Source of the DNA: Burkholderiales bacterium | GTDB taxonomy: Bacteria; Pseudomonadota; Gammaproteobacteria; Burkholderiales; Burkholderiaceae_E | Length of the DNA: 64,000 bases | Assembly (NCBI GenBank): GCA_027487815.1 | Contig: JAIYCW010000001.1 | Location: forward strand, 30,424 to 94,423 | Direction of reading: 5' to 3' | The notes under the pieces: model-generated | Database searches by the model: none | The model's input: the letters and a program-made list of their open reading frames with translations, nothing else | Told to the model about the DNA's origin: nothing | Shown: one piece after another, positions 36,801-52,213 of the stretch | Numbering within the stretch: the first letter of the stretch is position 1 | How the letters are laid out: each line of letters opens with the position of its first letter | Made by a program: the position numbers and the translations under genes

Positions 36801-39412
36801 CGCTACGGGCAACGTGATTCGAAACAACACCATCGGCGGAGCCGCTGACTCGGGCATCAGCATTAAGGGCGTTGGGACATCGTCAAACACGGTGCAGGGC
36901 AATAACCTGGGTGTGAGCGCAACCGGTGTTGATATTGGCAATGACAACGACGGGGTCGCCATCAGCGCTGGTGCCTCCGGAAACCTCGTGGGCGGCACGG
37001 CCAACGGCCAAGCCAACCGAATCGAGAACAACGATCACTACGGAGTCGCAGTATTCAACATGACATCGGGAACCCTGCCGGTCGATAACAGCATTCTCGG
37101 TAATATCATGGATGACAATACCCTGGGGGGTATATTCATCCAAAGAACTGCAGGCCAATGGACCCAGGCTAACCCCAACGATACCAATGATGCGGATGGC
37201 GGAGCCAATCGTGGCCAAAACTCTCCGGTTCTGAGCCGGGCGCAAAACAACAGCGCCACCAGCACAGTGACGGTGTCCGGCACATTGCGCGGACCGGCAG
37301 GAAACTTCTATCGTGTTGAGTTTTTTGCCGATGCCACCGGTCACAGCACCGGGCTTGGTGAGGCCCAGATCTACCTGGGCTCGGTCAACCTGACGATGGG
37401 CTCAGGCAACAGCGCAAGCTTCGCGGTCAGCCTCGGCTCTACCTTGCCGGATGGCGTGCGAATCAGCGCCACAGCCACCGTGAGCAATGCGGCCTTCGAT
37501 CAGTTCTTCGATACCTCTGCGTTCTCAACCAGCACCCCGATCCGCAGTGATGTGGGGCCGTCGATCACCAACCCTTCCAGCAACTTCAATTTTGCCGAAG
37601 GTAGCATTGCCGCAATTACCGTGACCGCGACGGATGCAGACACACCAAACAGCGACCTGCGCTATTCTCTGCAGGGAGCAACCGGGCAAAGCCCCTATCT
37701 TTTTCAGATTGATCCGCTGACAGGGCTGCTGCGTTTTATCAATCCCCAGGACTTCGAGAATCCCCAGGATTTCAACCGGGACAATATCGCCGGAGTAACG
37801 GTTGTTGTCACTGATCCGCAAGGCAATAAAGCCAGCCGCACAATCACTTTCCGCACCACCGACGTTAACGAGCCCACCACAGCCGCCATTCCCAGCTCGG
37901 CCAGCATGACCGAGGACACGCCGACAACCCTGGGAGCCTTGCTGGGCAGCGGGTTAAGCGTTTCCGATCCTGATACGGGTGCCACCCTGCGGGTGAGGAT
38001 CGCGCCGACGGGATTAAGCCTGAGTCTGCCTGGAACACCTGCGGGTGTTACCGTGGTTCGGGCTGGCGCCGCACTGGTTCTTGAAGGTAATCTGACGCAG
38101 GTGATGGCTGCATTTGGGAGCATTGAGGTCAGGGCGCCGGCGAACTATTCGGGTCCCGCGCAGCTTGATCTGTTACTCACTGATCCCACTGATTCATTAC
38201 GCCAGATTTCACGTCAAGTCGCCGTCAATGTCGCGCCAGTCAATGACGCGCCGAGCATCACCACGGCTAGCAATATTGCGATCAACGCTGGCACATCACG
38301 CCCAATCACTACCACCATTTTGCAGGCCACCGACGTGGATAACACCAGCAGCGAGCTGGTGTACGAAATACGCAGCTTGCCTGTGGGCGGATCGTTGCTG
38401 CTTAATGGTTCTTCACTTGGCCCAGGTGGATTCTTTACCCAGGCGGATATCAACAGCGGGTTCGTCACCTATGCTCAAGCGCCGGGTGCCAGCAGCAGTC
38501 AGGAACTCAAGCTTGGCCTTAGAGACGGCAATCGTGTTGCCGAGCTGTCGATTAATCTGCGTTTAAACATCACGGGTCAATCGATCGCAAATAATCCGGT
38601 GAGCTCAAGCGGGTCAGGCAATTCTTCCAGCTCTGGATCGTCGTCCTCCTCAGGTTCAGGCAATGACGCAGCCAGCAGTGCCAACGCAAATAGTACGAGC
38701 GCCAGACCCGCAAGTGCGGCAAGTGCGGTCAATGCGGCAAGTGCCCCTGCGCAGGGTGCTGTCGCGGCAGCACCAAACGTCGCAGCACCTGCACCTACAC
38801 CTGGCCAAGCACAAAACAAGGCCGCATCGACAGGGCAGGTCAATGCTGTCAATGACGGCAGCATGGTTTACGCGACTGGCCAATCGCCACAAGGCGGCGC
38901 AACTACGGGCCGCGACGTGAGCCATTATGAGCAAGCCCGCCTGAGCCCCTTGATTGGCTCGGAGAAGGCCATTCGCTCCACCTCTCTTCCAGATTCCGCA
39001 CGCCAGGAACCAGGTAACTCCGTTTTTGAGCGTCGCTCGCAGTCTGAAGAGCAGTATTCACCAGCCCAGAAGGTTTTGCGCTCTCGCAGTTTCACTGAAG
39101 AGCTCACCAAAGTCCGCGAGCAAGTTCATGACCGCGTGGAAGTCGAACGCACCATCGTAGCCTCGAGTGCTGCCGTGAGCGCGAGTCTTTCCATTGGCTA
39201 TGTGATCTGGCTTTTGCGAGGCGGCGTGCTGCTATCCAGTTTGCTTGCAACATTGCCAGCCTGGCGCGCCATCGATCCACTACCGGTGCTGCAAAGCTTG
39301 AGCGGCGGCAAAGACAACGACGAAGATGATTCCCTACAAGGCCTGCTCGACAAGGCCAGAAAAAAAGCGCTGATGGCCCAGGAGCCAACGGCCGATTCAC
39401 CAGGACCAGCCC

Positions 39413-39426
<14 letters not shown>
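33874..39426 (+). CDS. Giant LEPR-XLL/DUF4347 surface-type protein
   Basis: 1850 aa. Order seen: a basic leader with the LEPR-XLL sorting-type motif (EALEPRQLFSADP, ~25-37); a DUF4347 domain (~73-230) with H135 in HIVGHGEGG and C178 in LFYGCDVAAS; seven Trp-containing ~50-residue repeats (~270-630) that suggest a beta-propeller; a Calx-beta-like domain (~640-745); a CSLREA-type segment (SLREA at 780); a parallel beta-helix rich in NNTI-type turns (~820-1080); a cadherin-like domain and two related modules (~1200-1565); a Ser/Gly/Ala/Pro linker (~1572-1660); one membrane helix near 1768-1790 (GYVIWLLRGGVLL); and a short charged tail. There is no RTX repeat or classical signal peptide. It probably is exposed and anchored at its C-terminus. 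Its stop overlaps the kinase gene start by 14 bp. The function is unknown; adhesion or matrix binding is inferred. Confidence 0.85.
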
Positions 39427-42000
<2,574 letters not shown>

Positions 42001-42004
<4 letters not shown>

Positions 42005-43827
42005 GCGCATCCACCACAGCAGCCGATACCGCCAGCGATCTTAAATCGCTATCGAATGCCTGCGTCATGATGATCGATGATGAGCCGATCATGATTGATG
42101 TGGTGAGCAGCTTTCTTGAAGAGGCGGGGTATCGCGAACTGGTGAGCGTTACCGACTCGACCAAGGCAATTGATGCGATCCATAGCCAGCGCCCCGACCT
42201 GCTCCTGCTGGATTTGATGATGCCGGGGCTTAGCGGCTTTGAGATTCTGCAGATGGTGCGCAACGATCCACAGCTGCGCGAAATTCCGGTGATTGTGCTG
42301 ACCTCTGCCAGTGACAGCGATACCAAACTGCGAGTGCTCGAACTTGGAGCCACCGATTTTCTTGAAAAGCCAGTGGACCCCAGCGAGCTGAAACTGCGCG
42401 TGCGCAATACTCTTGCGTTTAAGGCCTACCGTGATCGCCTGGCTTACTTTGATCCGCTTACTGGCCTGCCCAATCGCAAGCTTTTCCTCTCGCAACTGGC
42501 CAGCGGCGTGCGCCGGGCCCAGCGTGAGAATCAGGTGTGTGCATTGATTCAGCTAAACATTGACCGGTTCAAAACCGTCAATGATTCGCTGGGGCATCGC
42601 GGGGGCGATGAGCTGCTCAAACTGGTCGCCAACCGTTTGCAGTCCGTGGTGCGGATGCTGGACCGCAGCGCACAGGTTGGTGAAGGTCTGCCAGGTGCAA
42701 GCGTTTCACGAGTTGGTGCCGATGAGTTCAGTGTTTTGCTGCCCGATATCGCGGGCGTGGATATTGCAGGAAAGTTTGCGCGGCGGTTTATCAGTGCGTT
42801 CACCCAACCCTTTCAGGTTGAAGGCCATGAGTTGTTTGTCACGTTGAGCCTTGGGGTGGTCAGCGCTCCTCAAGACGGTGACACTCCCGAGCGTTTACTG
42901 AACAATGCCGGTGCGGCGCTCGATCAGGCCAAGCATCGAGGCGGCAACGGTTATCACTTCTTTGCCAGCAACGCGAATGCTTCCGCGCTTGAGCGCCTGA
43001 CCCTCGAAAGCCAACTGCGCCGCGCCTTGCAACGCGATGAATTGGTCGTTCACTATCAGCCCAAGATTGATGTGCGATCGGGCCGGGTGGTGGGCTCCGA
43101 GGCACTCGTGAGATGGCAACATCCTGATCGCGGGCTGTTGTCGCCAGGCGTGTTTATTCCTGTTGCAGAAGAAATCAATCTGATCGCGCAGGTGGGTGCC
43201 TGGGTGCTGCGCAAGGCCTGTTTTCATGCAAGCCTTTGGGCCAAGCGCGGCCTGGGCTCGGTCGGTGTCGCGGTGAATGTGGCGAGTCCGCATTTTCGTG
43301 ATGGTCGTCTGCTTGCAGATGTTCAGCAGGTGCTGGGCACCACGGGCCTGCCGCCTGACATGCTCACCCTTGAGCTGACTGAAAGCGTCCTGATGGGCAA
43401 CAACACCGACACTGTGGCCACGCTCAAGGCCCTGACCGACATCGGTGTTCACATCTCGCTGGATGACTTTGGCACCGGATACTCTTCACTGGCCTACTTA
43501 AAACGCCTGCCTCTGGATGAACTGAAAATTGATCGCTCGTTTGTCTCCGGGTTGCCGGGGGATCAGGACAGTGCTGCGATTGTCCGCGCTGTAATTGCGC
43601 TGGCCAAGAGCTTGAATTTAAAAGTGACTGCTGAAGGTGTGGAGCAGCGCTCACAACTGGAATTTTTGCGCACCGGAACCTGCGATACCTTCCAGGGCTT
43701 CCTGTGCAGCCAAGCCTTGCCTCTGGATCAGTTTGTCGCGCTTGCGCTTCGCATTCAGAGTCAAAGCGCTCAATCGGCGCAAGATTCTGCGCTTCATTCT
43801 GCAGCCGAAGTTGCCGCTTTGATCTAG
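42001..43827 (+). CDS. Response regulator REC-GGDEF-EAL, predicted c-di-GMP phosphodiesterase
   Basis: 608 aa. The receiver has the phospho-acceptor D71 (LLLLDLMMPGLSG). The GGDEF domain carries GADEF (G239-A240-D241-E242-F243) instead of GGDEF, so cyclase activity is doubtful. The EAL domain keeps the metal and catalytic residues: SEALVRW, LELTESV, DDFGTGYSSL, LKIDRSFV and AEGVE. Predicted output: phosphorylation-controlled breakdown of c-di-GMP, the degenerate domain perhaps sensing GTP. It overlaps the kinase gene by 4 bp and is its likely partner. A bidirectional terminator follows. Confidence 0.93.
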
Positions 43828-43844
43828 ACCCAAAACACCGGGCA

Positions 43845-43879
43845 GAAAAAAACCCGCTGGATCGCAGCGGGTTTTTTTG
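43845..43879. terminator. Bidirectional rho-independent terminator
   Basis: AACCCGCTG (43851-43859), loop GATCG, CAGCGGGTT (43865-43873), flanked by A-runs on the left and T-runs on the right. It therefore can stop both the GGDEF-EAL operon (plus) and rpoD (minus), whose stop codon is at 43881. Confidence 0.9.
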
Positions 43880-43880
43880 C

Positions 43881-46559
<2,679 letters not shown>

Positions 46560-46705
46560 CTACCATCCTTATGGAGCCAGGAGCTGCAATCGCTTGTGAG
46601 TACTTGCCAACCTAAGCCAATAGAGCGGCGGCAAGTCTACAACTTGCGCGGGGATGTCGACACCCGCAGCGATTACAGGGAACCTTCTATTGTAACACTA
46701 GCGAA

Positions 46706-48586
46706 CTAGTTGGGGGCCGCCGCCCGTTTGCGCAAGGCCAGCATCAGGCCTTGAAGATCAAGCAGCCTGCGTTTGTCGTCGTCAGACAGCTGACCTTGCG
46801 CCATCGATGCGCTCAGGGCGTTGTATTGCTTTTCAACAGTTTTTAGCTGCATTTGCCGTACTGCATCGCTCAACTCCTGGCGAGCCTCCTCCTCCTCAAG
46901 CTCTGGCCTGTCACCCAGAGTCCCCAGGGCCGAGGGCTGCCCGGTTTGAGCCATCGCCCCGAGCGCCCGGGTTTCGAGCATTCGAGCCATTTCGGGCGCC
47001 ACCGAAGCCACAGCCTCGGTCACTGCAGCCCAACTTGCATTCGCTGGCACCTGGCGCAATTGTCCGAGCAGACTCACCATTTGCGGGTCAAGCAACTCAT
47101 CGCTAACCTCAAGTGCCAATCCAGGATGGCTGGCCAAAAGCGCAATTACACGCGGCAAAAGCTCCGGCTGGCTGGGCGGGCGGGTCTTGCGCATCGCTGA
47201 TCTTGAAAATGCACCAGCGGCTCCCGAATTTGCCGACCTTCCCGCTCCTGAACCATCTTTCGCTTCGGAAAACTCCGGTCGACTCGCTGGGGGCGGCGCA
47301 TCGCCGATCAACTTTTGCACCTCTTCCAACCTCAACTGGCTCAAACTGGCCAGCTCATGTTCAATTTGCATGCGCAAGGCGGCAGGCGGGAGTTGATGCA
47401 GCAAAGGACGCGCCTGGGCGATCAGGCGCGCGCGCCCTTCGGCATTGTTCAAGTCATTATTCTGGGCAAGCTCAGCCAGCAGAAACTGAGACAAGGTCGT
47501 GGCCCGCCCCAGCAAAGCCTCGAATTCCGCTCGCCCCTGCTCCTGAACATAGGTATCGGGGTCGTGCTCCGGGGGCAAAAAGAGAAAATCAATCCGCTTG
47601 GCATCATCCGCAAAAGGCAAACTCGCCTCCAGGGCCCGCCAAGCCGCCTTGCGACCTGCTTTGTCACCGTCAAAGCAAAACACCACTCGTTCAACCAGGC
47701 GCAAGAGCTTGCGCAAATGATCCGGCGTGGTCGCAGTCCCCAGGGTGGCCACTGCATAGTCGATGCCATGTTGAGCGAGCATGACCACATCCATATACCC
47801 CTCGACAACAATCGCGCAATCCTTGTCGCGCAATGCCTGCCGTGCCTCAAACAGTCCGTACAGTTCACGGCCTTTGGTGAAAAGCGGTGTCTCGGGGCTA
47901 TTCAGATATTTGGGTTCGCCACGCTCAAGAATACGACCGCCAAAACCGATCACCTGGCCGCGCATGGTGCGGATCGGAAACATGATCCGATCACGGAAGC
48001 GATCATATCGCTTGGCCTGATTGCCCTCCTGGGCAGGCTGCTCGATCACCAGCCCGGCCACGGTCAGGCTCTCACTGGCATAGTCGTTGACAGCCGCCTC
48101 CAGCCCTCGCCAACTGTCTGGGGCATATCCAATTCCAAATCGTGCAGCCACAGCCCCAGTAAGCCCCCGGCGCTTCAAATAGTCGATGGCCTGGGGTGCA
48201 TCCTTCAGGCGTGAGCGATAGAACTTCATCGCCGCTTCAAGCACTTGGGCCGCGTCCTGGTTACGGGCCAAGGCCTGAGAATCCTGAGGCCCGGATTCCT
48301 GGGGCACCTGCACCCCGGTTGCCTGCGCCAAATCCTTGATCGCATCGACATAACTCAGGCCGGAGAACTCCATCAAAAACCCGATGGCCGAGCCATGCGC
48401 CCCGCATCCGAAGCAATGGTAGAACTGCTTGGTGGGGCTGACGGTAAATGAGGGGGATTTTTCGCCGTGAAATGGACACAAGCCCAGCAGATTGGCCCCG
48501 GCCTTCTTGAGCTTCACATACTTGCCCACCACGTCGACCACATCGACGCGCCCGAGCAAGTCCTGAATGAAGGCCTGCGGGATCAC
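46706..48586 (-). CDS. dnaG: DNA primase
   Basis: 626 aa. The N-terminal zinc-binding domain has CPFHGEKSPSF...CFGCG (Cys-His-Cys-Cys), then the RNA polymerase domain with FGGRILERGEPKYLNSPET, Toprim motifs VEGYMDVVMLAQHG and CFDGDKAGRKAA, and a helicase-binding C-terminal domain. It makes RNA primers for lagging-strand synthesis. It sits between yqeY and rpoD, the classical macromolecular-synthesis order. The gap to rpoD (146 bp) contains a possible -10 box TACAAT (46694 to 46689). Confidence 0.97.
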   Translation of the reverse strand: MIPQAFIQDLLGRVDVVDVVGKYVKLKKAGANLLGLCPFHGEKSPSFTVSPTKQFYHCFGCGAHGSAIGFLMEFSGLSYVDAIKDLAQATGVQVPQESGPQDSQALARNQDAAQVLEAAMKFYRSRLKDAPQAIDYLKRRGLTGAVAARFGIGYAPDSWRGLEAAVNDYASESLTVAGLVIEQPAQEGNQAKRYDRFRDRIMFPIRTMRGQVIGFGGRILERGEPKYLNSPETPLFTKGRELYGLFEARQALRDKDCAIVVEGYMDVVMLAQHGIDYAVATLGTATTPDHLRKLLRLVERVVFCFDGDKAGRKAAWRALEASLPFADDAKRIDFLFLPPEHDPDTYVQEQGRAEFEALLGRATTLSQFLLAELAQNNDLNNAEGRARLIAQARPLLHQLPPAALRMQIEHELASLSQLRLEEVQKLIGDAPPPASRPEFSEAKDGSGAGRSANSGAAGAFSRSAMRKTRPPSQPELLPRVIALLASHPGLALEVSDELLDPQMVSLLGQLRQVPANASWAAVTEAVASVAPEMARMLETRALGAMAQTGQPSALGTLGDRPELEEEEARQELSDAVRQMQLKTVEKQYNALSASMAQGQLSDDDKRRLLDLQGLMLALRKRAAAPN

Positions 48587-48591
48587 ATCAA

Positions 48592-49044
48592 TCAGGCTTT
48601 GGAAAGTCGCTGCTTGACCAGCGCGGAAACCACACCAATATCGGCTCGCCCCGCGAGGCTGGCCCGCAAGATGGCCATGACTTTGCCCATGTCCTGGGGT
48701 CCGGCAGCACCGCTCGCGGCAATGGCAGCCTCAATGGCATCCACCACCTCGGCAGGATCAGCTTGCTCAGGCATGTAGGCACTCAGAACACCGAGCTCAG
48801 CCTTTTCCTTGTCGGCCAAATCCTGGCGGCCCGCCGCCTCAAACTGGCTGATGGAATCCTTGCGCTGCTTGGTGAGCTTCTCAATGATGCCGAGCACCTG
48901 GGGATCAGAGAGCTCAATGCGTTCATCAATTTCTTTTTGCTTGATCGCAGCCAGCAGCATGCGAATCGCAGACAAGCGATCGGCCTGTTTGGCCCGCATG
49001 GCCTGCTTCATATCTTCGGTAATTCGGTCTTTGATGGCGCTCAT
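48592..49044 (-). CDS. yqeY: GatB/YqeY domain protein
   Basis: 150 aa helical protein: KDRITEDMKQAMRAKQADRL, LRMLLAAIKQKEID-type region, QFEAAGRQDLADKEKAEL and the conserved QDMGKVMAILRAS end. It resembles the tRNA-binding tail domain of GatB. The family is a common, uncharacterised neighbour of rpsU and dnaG; a role linked to tRNA or translation is inferred. It lies 5 bp upstream of dnaG. Confidence 0.93.
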   Translation of the reverse strand: MSAIKDRITEDMKQAMRAKQADRLSAIRMLLAAIKQKEIDERIELSDPQVLGIIEKLTKQRKDSISQFEAAGRQDLADKEKAELGVLSAYMPEQADPAEVVDAIEAAIAASGAAGPQDMGKVMAILRASLAGRADIGVVSALVKQRLSKA

Positions 49045-49114
49045 CGCCTCTCCTTGCTAAACACGCCTGGGGCCTGCGCCCAGAATCGGGCCACAATACC
49101 ACCAGCGCCAAAGT

Positions 49115-49151
49115 AAAAGCCGGCGGACCCTTTTGAGATACGCCGGCTTTT
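49115..49151 (-). terminator. Stem-loop terminator between rpsU and yqeY
   Basis: An 11-bp perfect stem AAAAGCCGGCG / CGCCGGCTTTT with a 15-base loop, followed on the minus strand by TTTTACTTTG. It should partially stop transcription after rpsU, making S21 more abundant than YqeY, DnaG and RpoD, as in E. coli. Confidence 0.75.
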
Positions 49152-49220
49152 GGCAATCCCCGCGATCGACTCGATCAGGGGGCGTTGCGACCTGGATAGC
49201 GGAAACCCGCTGCTTTAGTC

Positions 49221-49433
49221 TTAATACATCCGCTTGGGCAATTGCTGGCTGCGAATGCGTTTGTAGTGGCGTTTCACCGCGGCTGCTTTCTTGCGCTTGC
49301 GCTCTGCAGTGGGTTTTTCATAAAACTCACGAGCCCGCAGCTCGGTGACGATGCCGGCCTTCTCGATAGTGCGTTTAAAACGGCGCAAAGCGACGTCAAA
49401 CGGTTCATTTTCCTTCAAACGAATAATCGGCAT
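49221..49433 (-). CDS. rpsU: 30S ribosomal protein S21
   Basis: 70 aa basic protein: [37 protein letters not shown] and [14 protein letters not shown] are canonical S21 segments. It binds the 30S platform near the anti-Shine-Dalgarno region. An exceptionally strong ribosome-binding site (AGGAGGTGAT) precedes the ATG. It heads rpsU-yqeY-dnaG-rpoD. Upstream on the same strand, only 91 bp away, ends urtE, not the usual divergent tsaD. Confidence 0.97.
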   Translation of the reverse strand: MPIIRLKENEPFDVALRRFKRTIEKAGIVTELRAREFYEKPTAERKRKKAAAVKRHYKRIRSQQLPKRMY

Positions 49434-49438
49434 ACGTA

Positions 49439-49448
49439 ATCACCTCCT
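49439..49448 (-). promoter_or_regulatory. Extended Shine-Dalgarno of rpsU
   Basis: AGGAGGTGAT on the minus strand complements ten consecutive bases of the 16S 3' end (ATCACCTCCT) and ends five bases before the ATG. This is far stronger than other ribosome-binding sites in the window. Confidence 0.8.
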
Positions 49449-49524
49449 CCCAAGCTCAATTTCCGGAAGGGGGAGAGTTGAAGGGCCCCAGCCAGATGCG
49501 AAGCCTTCCAGTATAGCCGAGATT

Positions 49525-50241
49525 TTAGATGGCGACCAGCGCCTTGACTTCGGGCAACGCCATTTCAGCCCCGGGGCCCCGGCGAACAATCTCGCCGCGC
49601 TGCATCACCACATATTCGTCGGCGAGTTCCTGAGCGAAATCGTAATACTGCTCTACCAGAACAATAGCCATCGAACCCTGGGCCGCCAAAGCCAGGATAA
49701 CCCGGCCAATATCCTTGATGATGCTGGGCTGAATCCCTTCCGTGGGCTCATCGAGGATCAGTAACTTGGGATCGGCGGCCAAGGCCCTGGCAATCGCCAG
49801 TTGTTGTTGCTGCCCCCCCGAGAGATCCCCGCCGCGCCGATGCAGCATTTGCTTGAGAACCGGAAAAAGCTCATAGAGATGCCCTGGAATTCGGGCAGAA
49901 GCGGGCTTGTGCGCCAAACCGATGCGCAGATTTTCCTCAACCGTCAGGCGGGCAAAAATTTCACGGCCCTGGGGCACAAACCCGACCCCCATGCGTGCCC
50001 TCTCAAACGGCGTCAGGCTTTGAATCGGCTGCCCATCAAGCAGGATTTGCCCCGATCGAATCGGCACCAGGCCCATCAGCGACTTCATCAGGGTGGTTTT
50101 GCCAACCCCATTGCGGCCCAGAACCACGGTGACTTTGCCCGCATGCGCCTGCAGGCTCACATTACGCAGAATATGCGACCCGCTGTAATACTGCTCAACC
50201 TGGCTGATCTCCAGGCGGGGCAATGATGCATTACCGGCCAA
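49525..50241 (-). CDS. urtE: Urea ABC transporter ATPase UrtE
   Basis: 238 aa ABC ATPase of the LivF branch: Walker A GRNGVGKTT, signature LSGGQQQQLAIARAL, Walker B LLILDEPTEGIQPS. IEQYYSGSHILRNVSL-type start (EISQVEQYYSGSHIL) is typical of UrtE. It powers urea import with UrtD. It overlaps urtD by 11 bp and is last in the urt operon, with rpsU following after 91 bp. Confidence 0.93.
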   Translation of the reverse strand: MAGNASLPRLEISQVEQYYSGSHILRNVSLQAHAGKVTVVLGRNGVGKTTLMKSLMGLVPIRSGQILLDGQPIQSLTPFERARMGVGFVPQGREIFARLTVEENLRIGLAHKPASARIPGHLYELFPVLKQMLHRRGGDLSGGQQQQLAIARALAADPKLLILDEPTEGIQPSIIKDIGRVILALAAQGSMAIVLVEQYYDFAQELADEYVVMQRGEIVRRGPGAEMALPEVKALVAI

Positions 50242-51079
50242 GGTACACCTCGATCACCCGCTCATCGGCCTGCACTTGATCCAAAGTGCCTTCGGCTAAA
50301 ACGCTGCCCTCGTGCAGGACAGTCACCTTCTCCGAGATGGCACGCACGAAATGCATGTCGTGCTCCACCACCATCAGGGAATGTTTGCCTTTGAGGGTGA
50401 GAAACAGTTCGGCGGTTTTGGCAGTTTCTTCATCCGTCATTCCAGCCACTGGCTCATCAAGCAACAACAACTTCGGGTCCTGTGCCAGAAGCATGCCAAT
50501 TTCCAGCCACTGCTTCTGGCCATGACTCAATGTCCCCGAGGGCTGATGAGCAAGACCAATCAGCCCGATGGTGTTGAGCACCTGCTCCAGCCGATCCAGA
50601 TGCTCGCTGGTGAGCTTGCCCCAAAGTGAGCGCCTTACTCGCTTATCCATCGCCAAGGCAAGCTCGAGATTCTCAAACACGCTCAATTGCTCAAAGACAG
50701 TGGGCTTTTGAAACTTTCGCCCGATCCCCATGCTCGCGATTTGTGGCTCGGAGTAACGCAGCAAATCAATCGTGCTGCCGAAATACACTTGCCCGCTATC
50801 TGGTCGGGTCTTTCCGGTGATGATATCCATCATGGTGGTTTTCCCCGCACCATTAGGGCCAATAATGCACCGCAACTCACCCGGAGCAATATCAATCGAA
50901 AGATTATTGATGGCTTTGAATCCATCAAAACTCACCGATACGCCTTCGAGATAAAGAATGCGCCCGTGGGTCACATCCACTGAACCTGCCTGATGCAAGC
51001 GTGAAAAACTCACGCCGCGATCGCCCGCATCCTCGGCTGAAGTTACTGACCCGCCGGACATCACCTGATCCCTGCTCAT
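50231..51079 (-). CDS. urtD: Urea ABC transporter ATPase UrtD
   Basis: 282 aa from ATG at 51079, chosen because it overlaps the urtC stop (ATGA); the longer frame is shadow of urtC. LivG-type ABC ATPase: Walker A GPNGAGKTT, LSHGQKQWLEIGMLLAQ as the variant signature of UrtD, Walker B LLLLDEPVAGMTDEE. A ~35-residue N-terminal leader precedes ILYLEGVSVSFDGFKAI. Partner of UrtE. Confidence 0.93.
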   Translation of the reverse strand: MSRDQVMSGGSVTSAEDAGDRGVSFSRLHQAGSVDVTHGRILYLEGVSVSFDGFKAINNLSIDIAPGELRCIIGPNGAGKTTMMDIITGKTRPDSGQVYFGSTIDLLRYSEPQIASMGIGRKFQKPTVFEQLSVFENLELALAMDKRVRRSLWGKLTSEHLDRLEQVLNTIGLIGLAHQPSGTLSHGQKQWLEIGMLLAQDPKLLLLDEPVAGMTDEETAKTAELFLTLKGKHSLMVVEHDMHFVRAISEKVTVLHEGSVLAEGTLDQVQADERVIEVYLGR

Positions 51080-52206
51080 GAGCCGCGCTTTTCCGTGCCA
51101 TGACCGGCACCACGCACGCGGGTCCACATCTGCCGCACCCAGCCCGCCACGCCATGCGGCAAGAAGAGGGTGACGACAATGAACAGGCCACCCAGGAAAT
51201 AGAGCCAAAACTCCGGAAAGGTCACAGTGAGCCAACTCTTGGCGCCATTCACAATAAATGCGCCGACTACTGGCCCGATCAGGGTCCCCCGGCCGCCAAC
51301 CGCAGCCCAGATCGCGATTTCAATCGAATTGGCCGGGCTCATTTCGCTTGGATTGATGATGCCGACTTGCGGCACATAAAGCGCGCCAGCAATCCCGCAC
51401 ATCACCGCCGAGATTGTCCAGATAGCAAGCTTGTAATGCACCGGGTTATAGCCGCAAAACATCACCCGCCCTTCGGCATCACGAATCGCCTGCAGCACTC
51501 GCCCGAATTTGCTCGTGACCAGCCAGCGACCCAGCAAGATAAAGCCCAGCAAAAATACGCCGGTAAGCACAAACAGAAACACGCGCATCTCCGAGGTGGC
51601 AATCGGAATGCCGAGAATCCTCTTGAAATCGGTGAATCCATTATTGCCGCCGAAGCCAGTTTCATTGCGAAAGAAAAGCAACATCGCCGCAAAGGTGAGC
51701 GCCTGGGTGATGATAGAAAAGTAGACACCTTTGATCCGTGAACGAAACGCGAAAAATCCAAAGATCCAAGCGAGCACGCCGGGCACGATCACGACCAGAA
51801 TCAGAGTCGCGATAAAGCTTTCAGAAAAGGTCCAGTGCCAGGGCAGTTCCTTCCAATCAAGAAACACCATGAAGTCAGGCAGATCGCTTTTATAGTTACC
51901 GTCGCGACCGATCTGGCGCATCAAGTACATGCCCATCATGTAGCCACCCAGCGCAAAGAACAGCCCGTGGCCCAAAGACAGAATACCGGCATAGCCCCAA
52001 ATCAAATCCATCGCCAGCGCGAGCATCGCGTAGCACATGATCTTGCCAACCAAGCCCACCATGTAATCGCTCATATGCAAAGCGCTTCCAGGGGTGACGC
52101 CCAGGTTAAGCACTGGAACCAGCACTGCGATCACGAGCAGCGCTACAAACCAGGCGCTCCATGCCCGGCCATTCATCAGCACGCGCGAAGGAAGTTCAAG
52201 TTTCAT
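51076..52206 (-). CDS. urtC: Urea ABC transporter permease UrtC
   Basis: 376 aa LivM-type permease with about ten membrane helices. DLIWGYAGILSLGHGLFFALGGY is the permease loop, GRGTLIGPVVGAF lies near the C-terminus, and a cytosolic region holds LQAIRDAEGRVMFCGYNP. The UrtC-specific insertion around LPDFMVFLDWKELPWHW is present. It starts 7 bp after the urtB stop and overlaps urtD by 4 bp. Confidence 0.93.
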   Translation of the reverse strand: MKLELPSRVLMNGRAWSAWFVALLVIAVLVPVLNLGVTPGSALHMSDYMVGLVGKIMCYAMLALAMDLIWGYAGILSLGHGLFFALGGYMMGMYLMRQIGRDGNYKSDLPDFMVFLDWKELPWHWTFSESFIATLILVVIVPGVLAWIFGFFAFRSRIKGVYFSIITQALTFAAMLLFFRNETGFGGNNGFTDFKRILGIPIATSEMRVFLFVLTGVFLLGFILLGRWLVTSKFGRVLQAIRDAEGRVMFCGYNPVHYKLAIWTISAVMCGIAGALYVPQVGIINPSEMSPANSIEIAIWAAVGGRGTLIGPVVGAFIVNGAKSWLTVTFPEFWLYFLGGLFIVVTLFLPHGVAGWVRQMWTRVRGAGHGTEKRGS

Positions 52207-52213
52207 GCCGGGA

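Noticed and set aside
38585..38840. Low-complexity Ser/Gly/Ala DNA resembling a tandem repeat array
   Set aside because: It is the in-frame linker of the giant protein; the copies are irregular and it is not a CRISPR or a microsatellite array.
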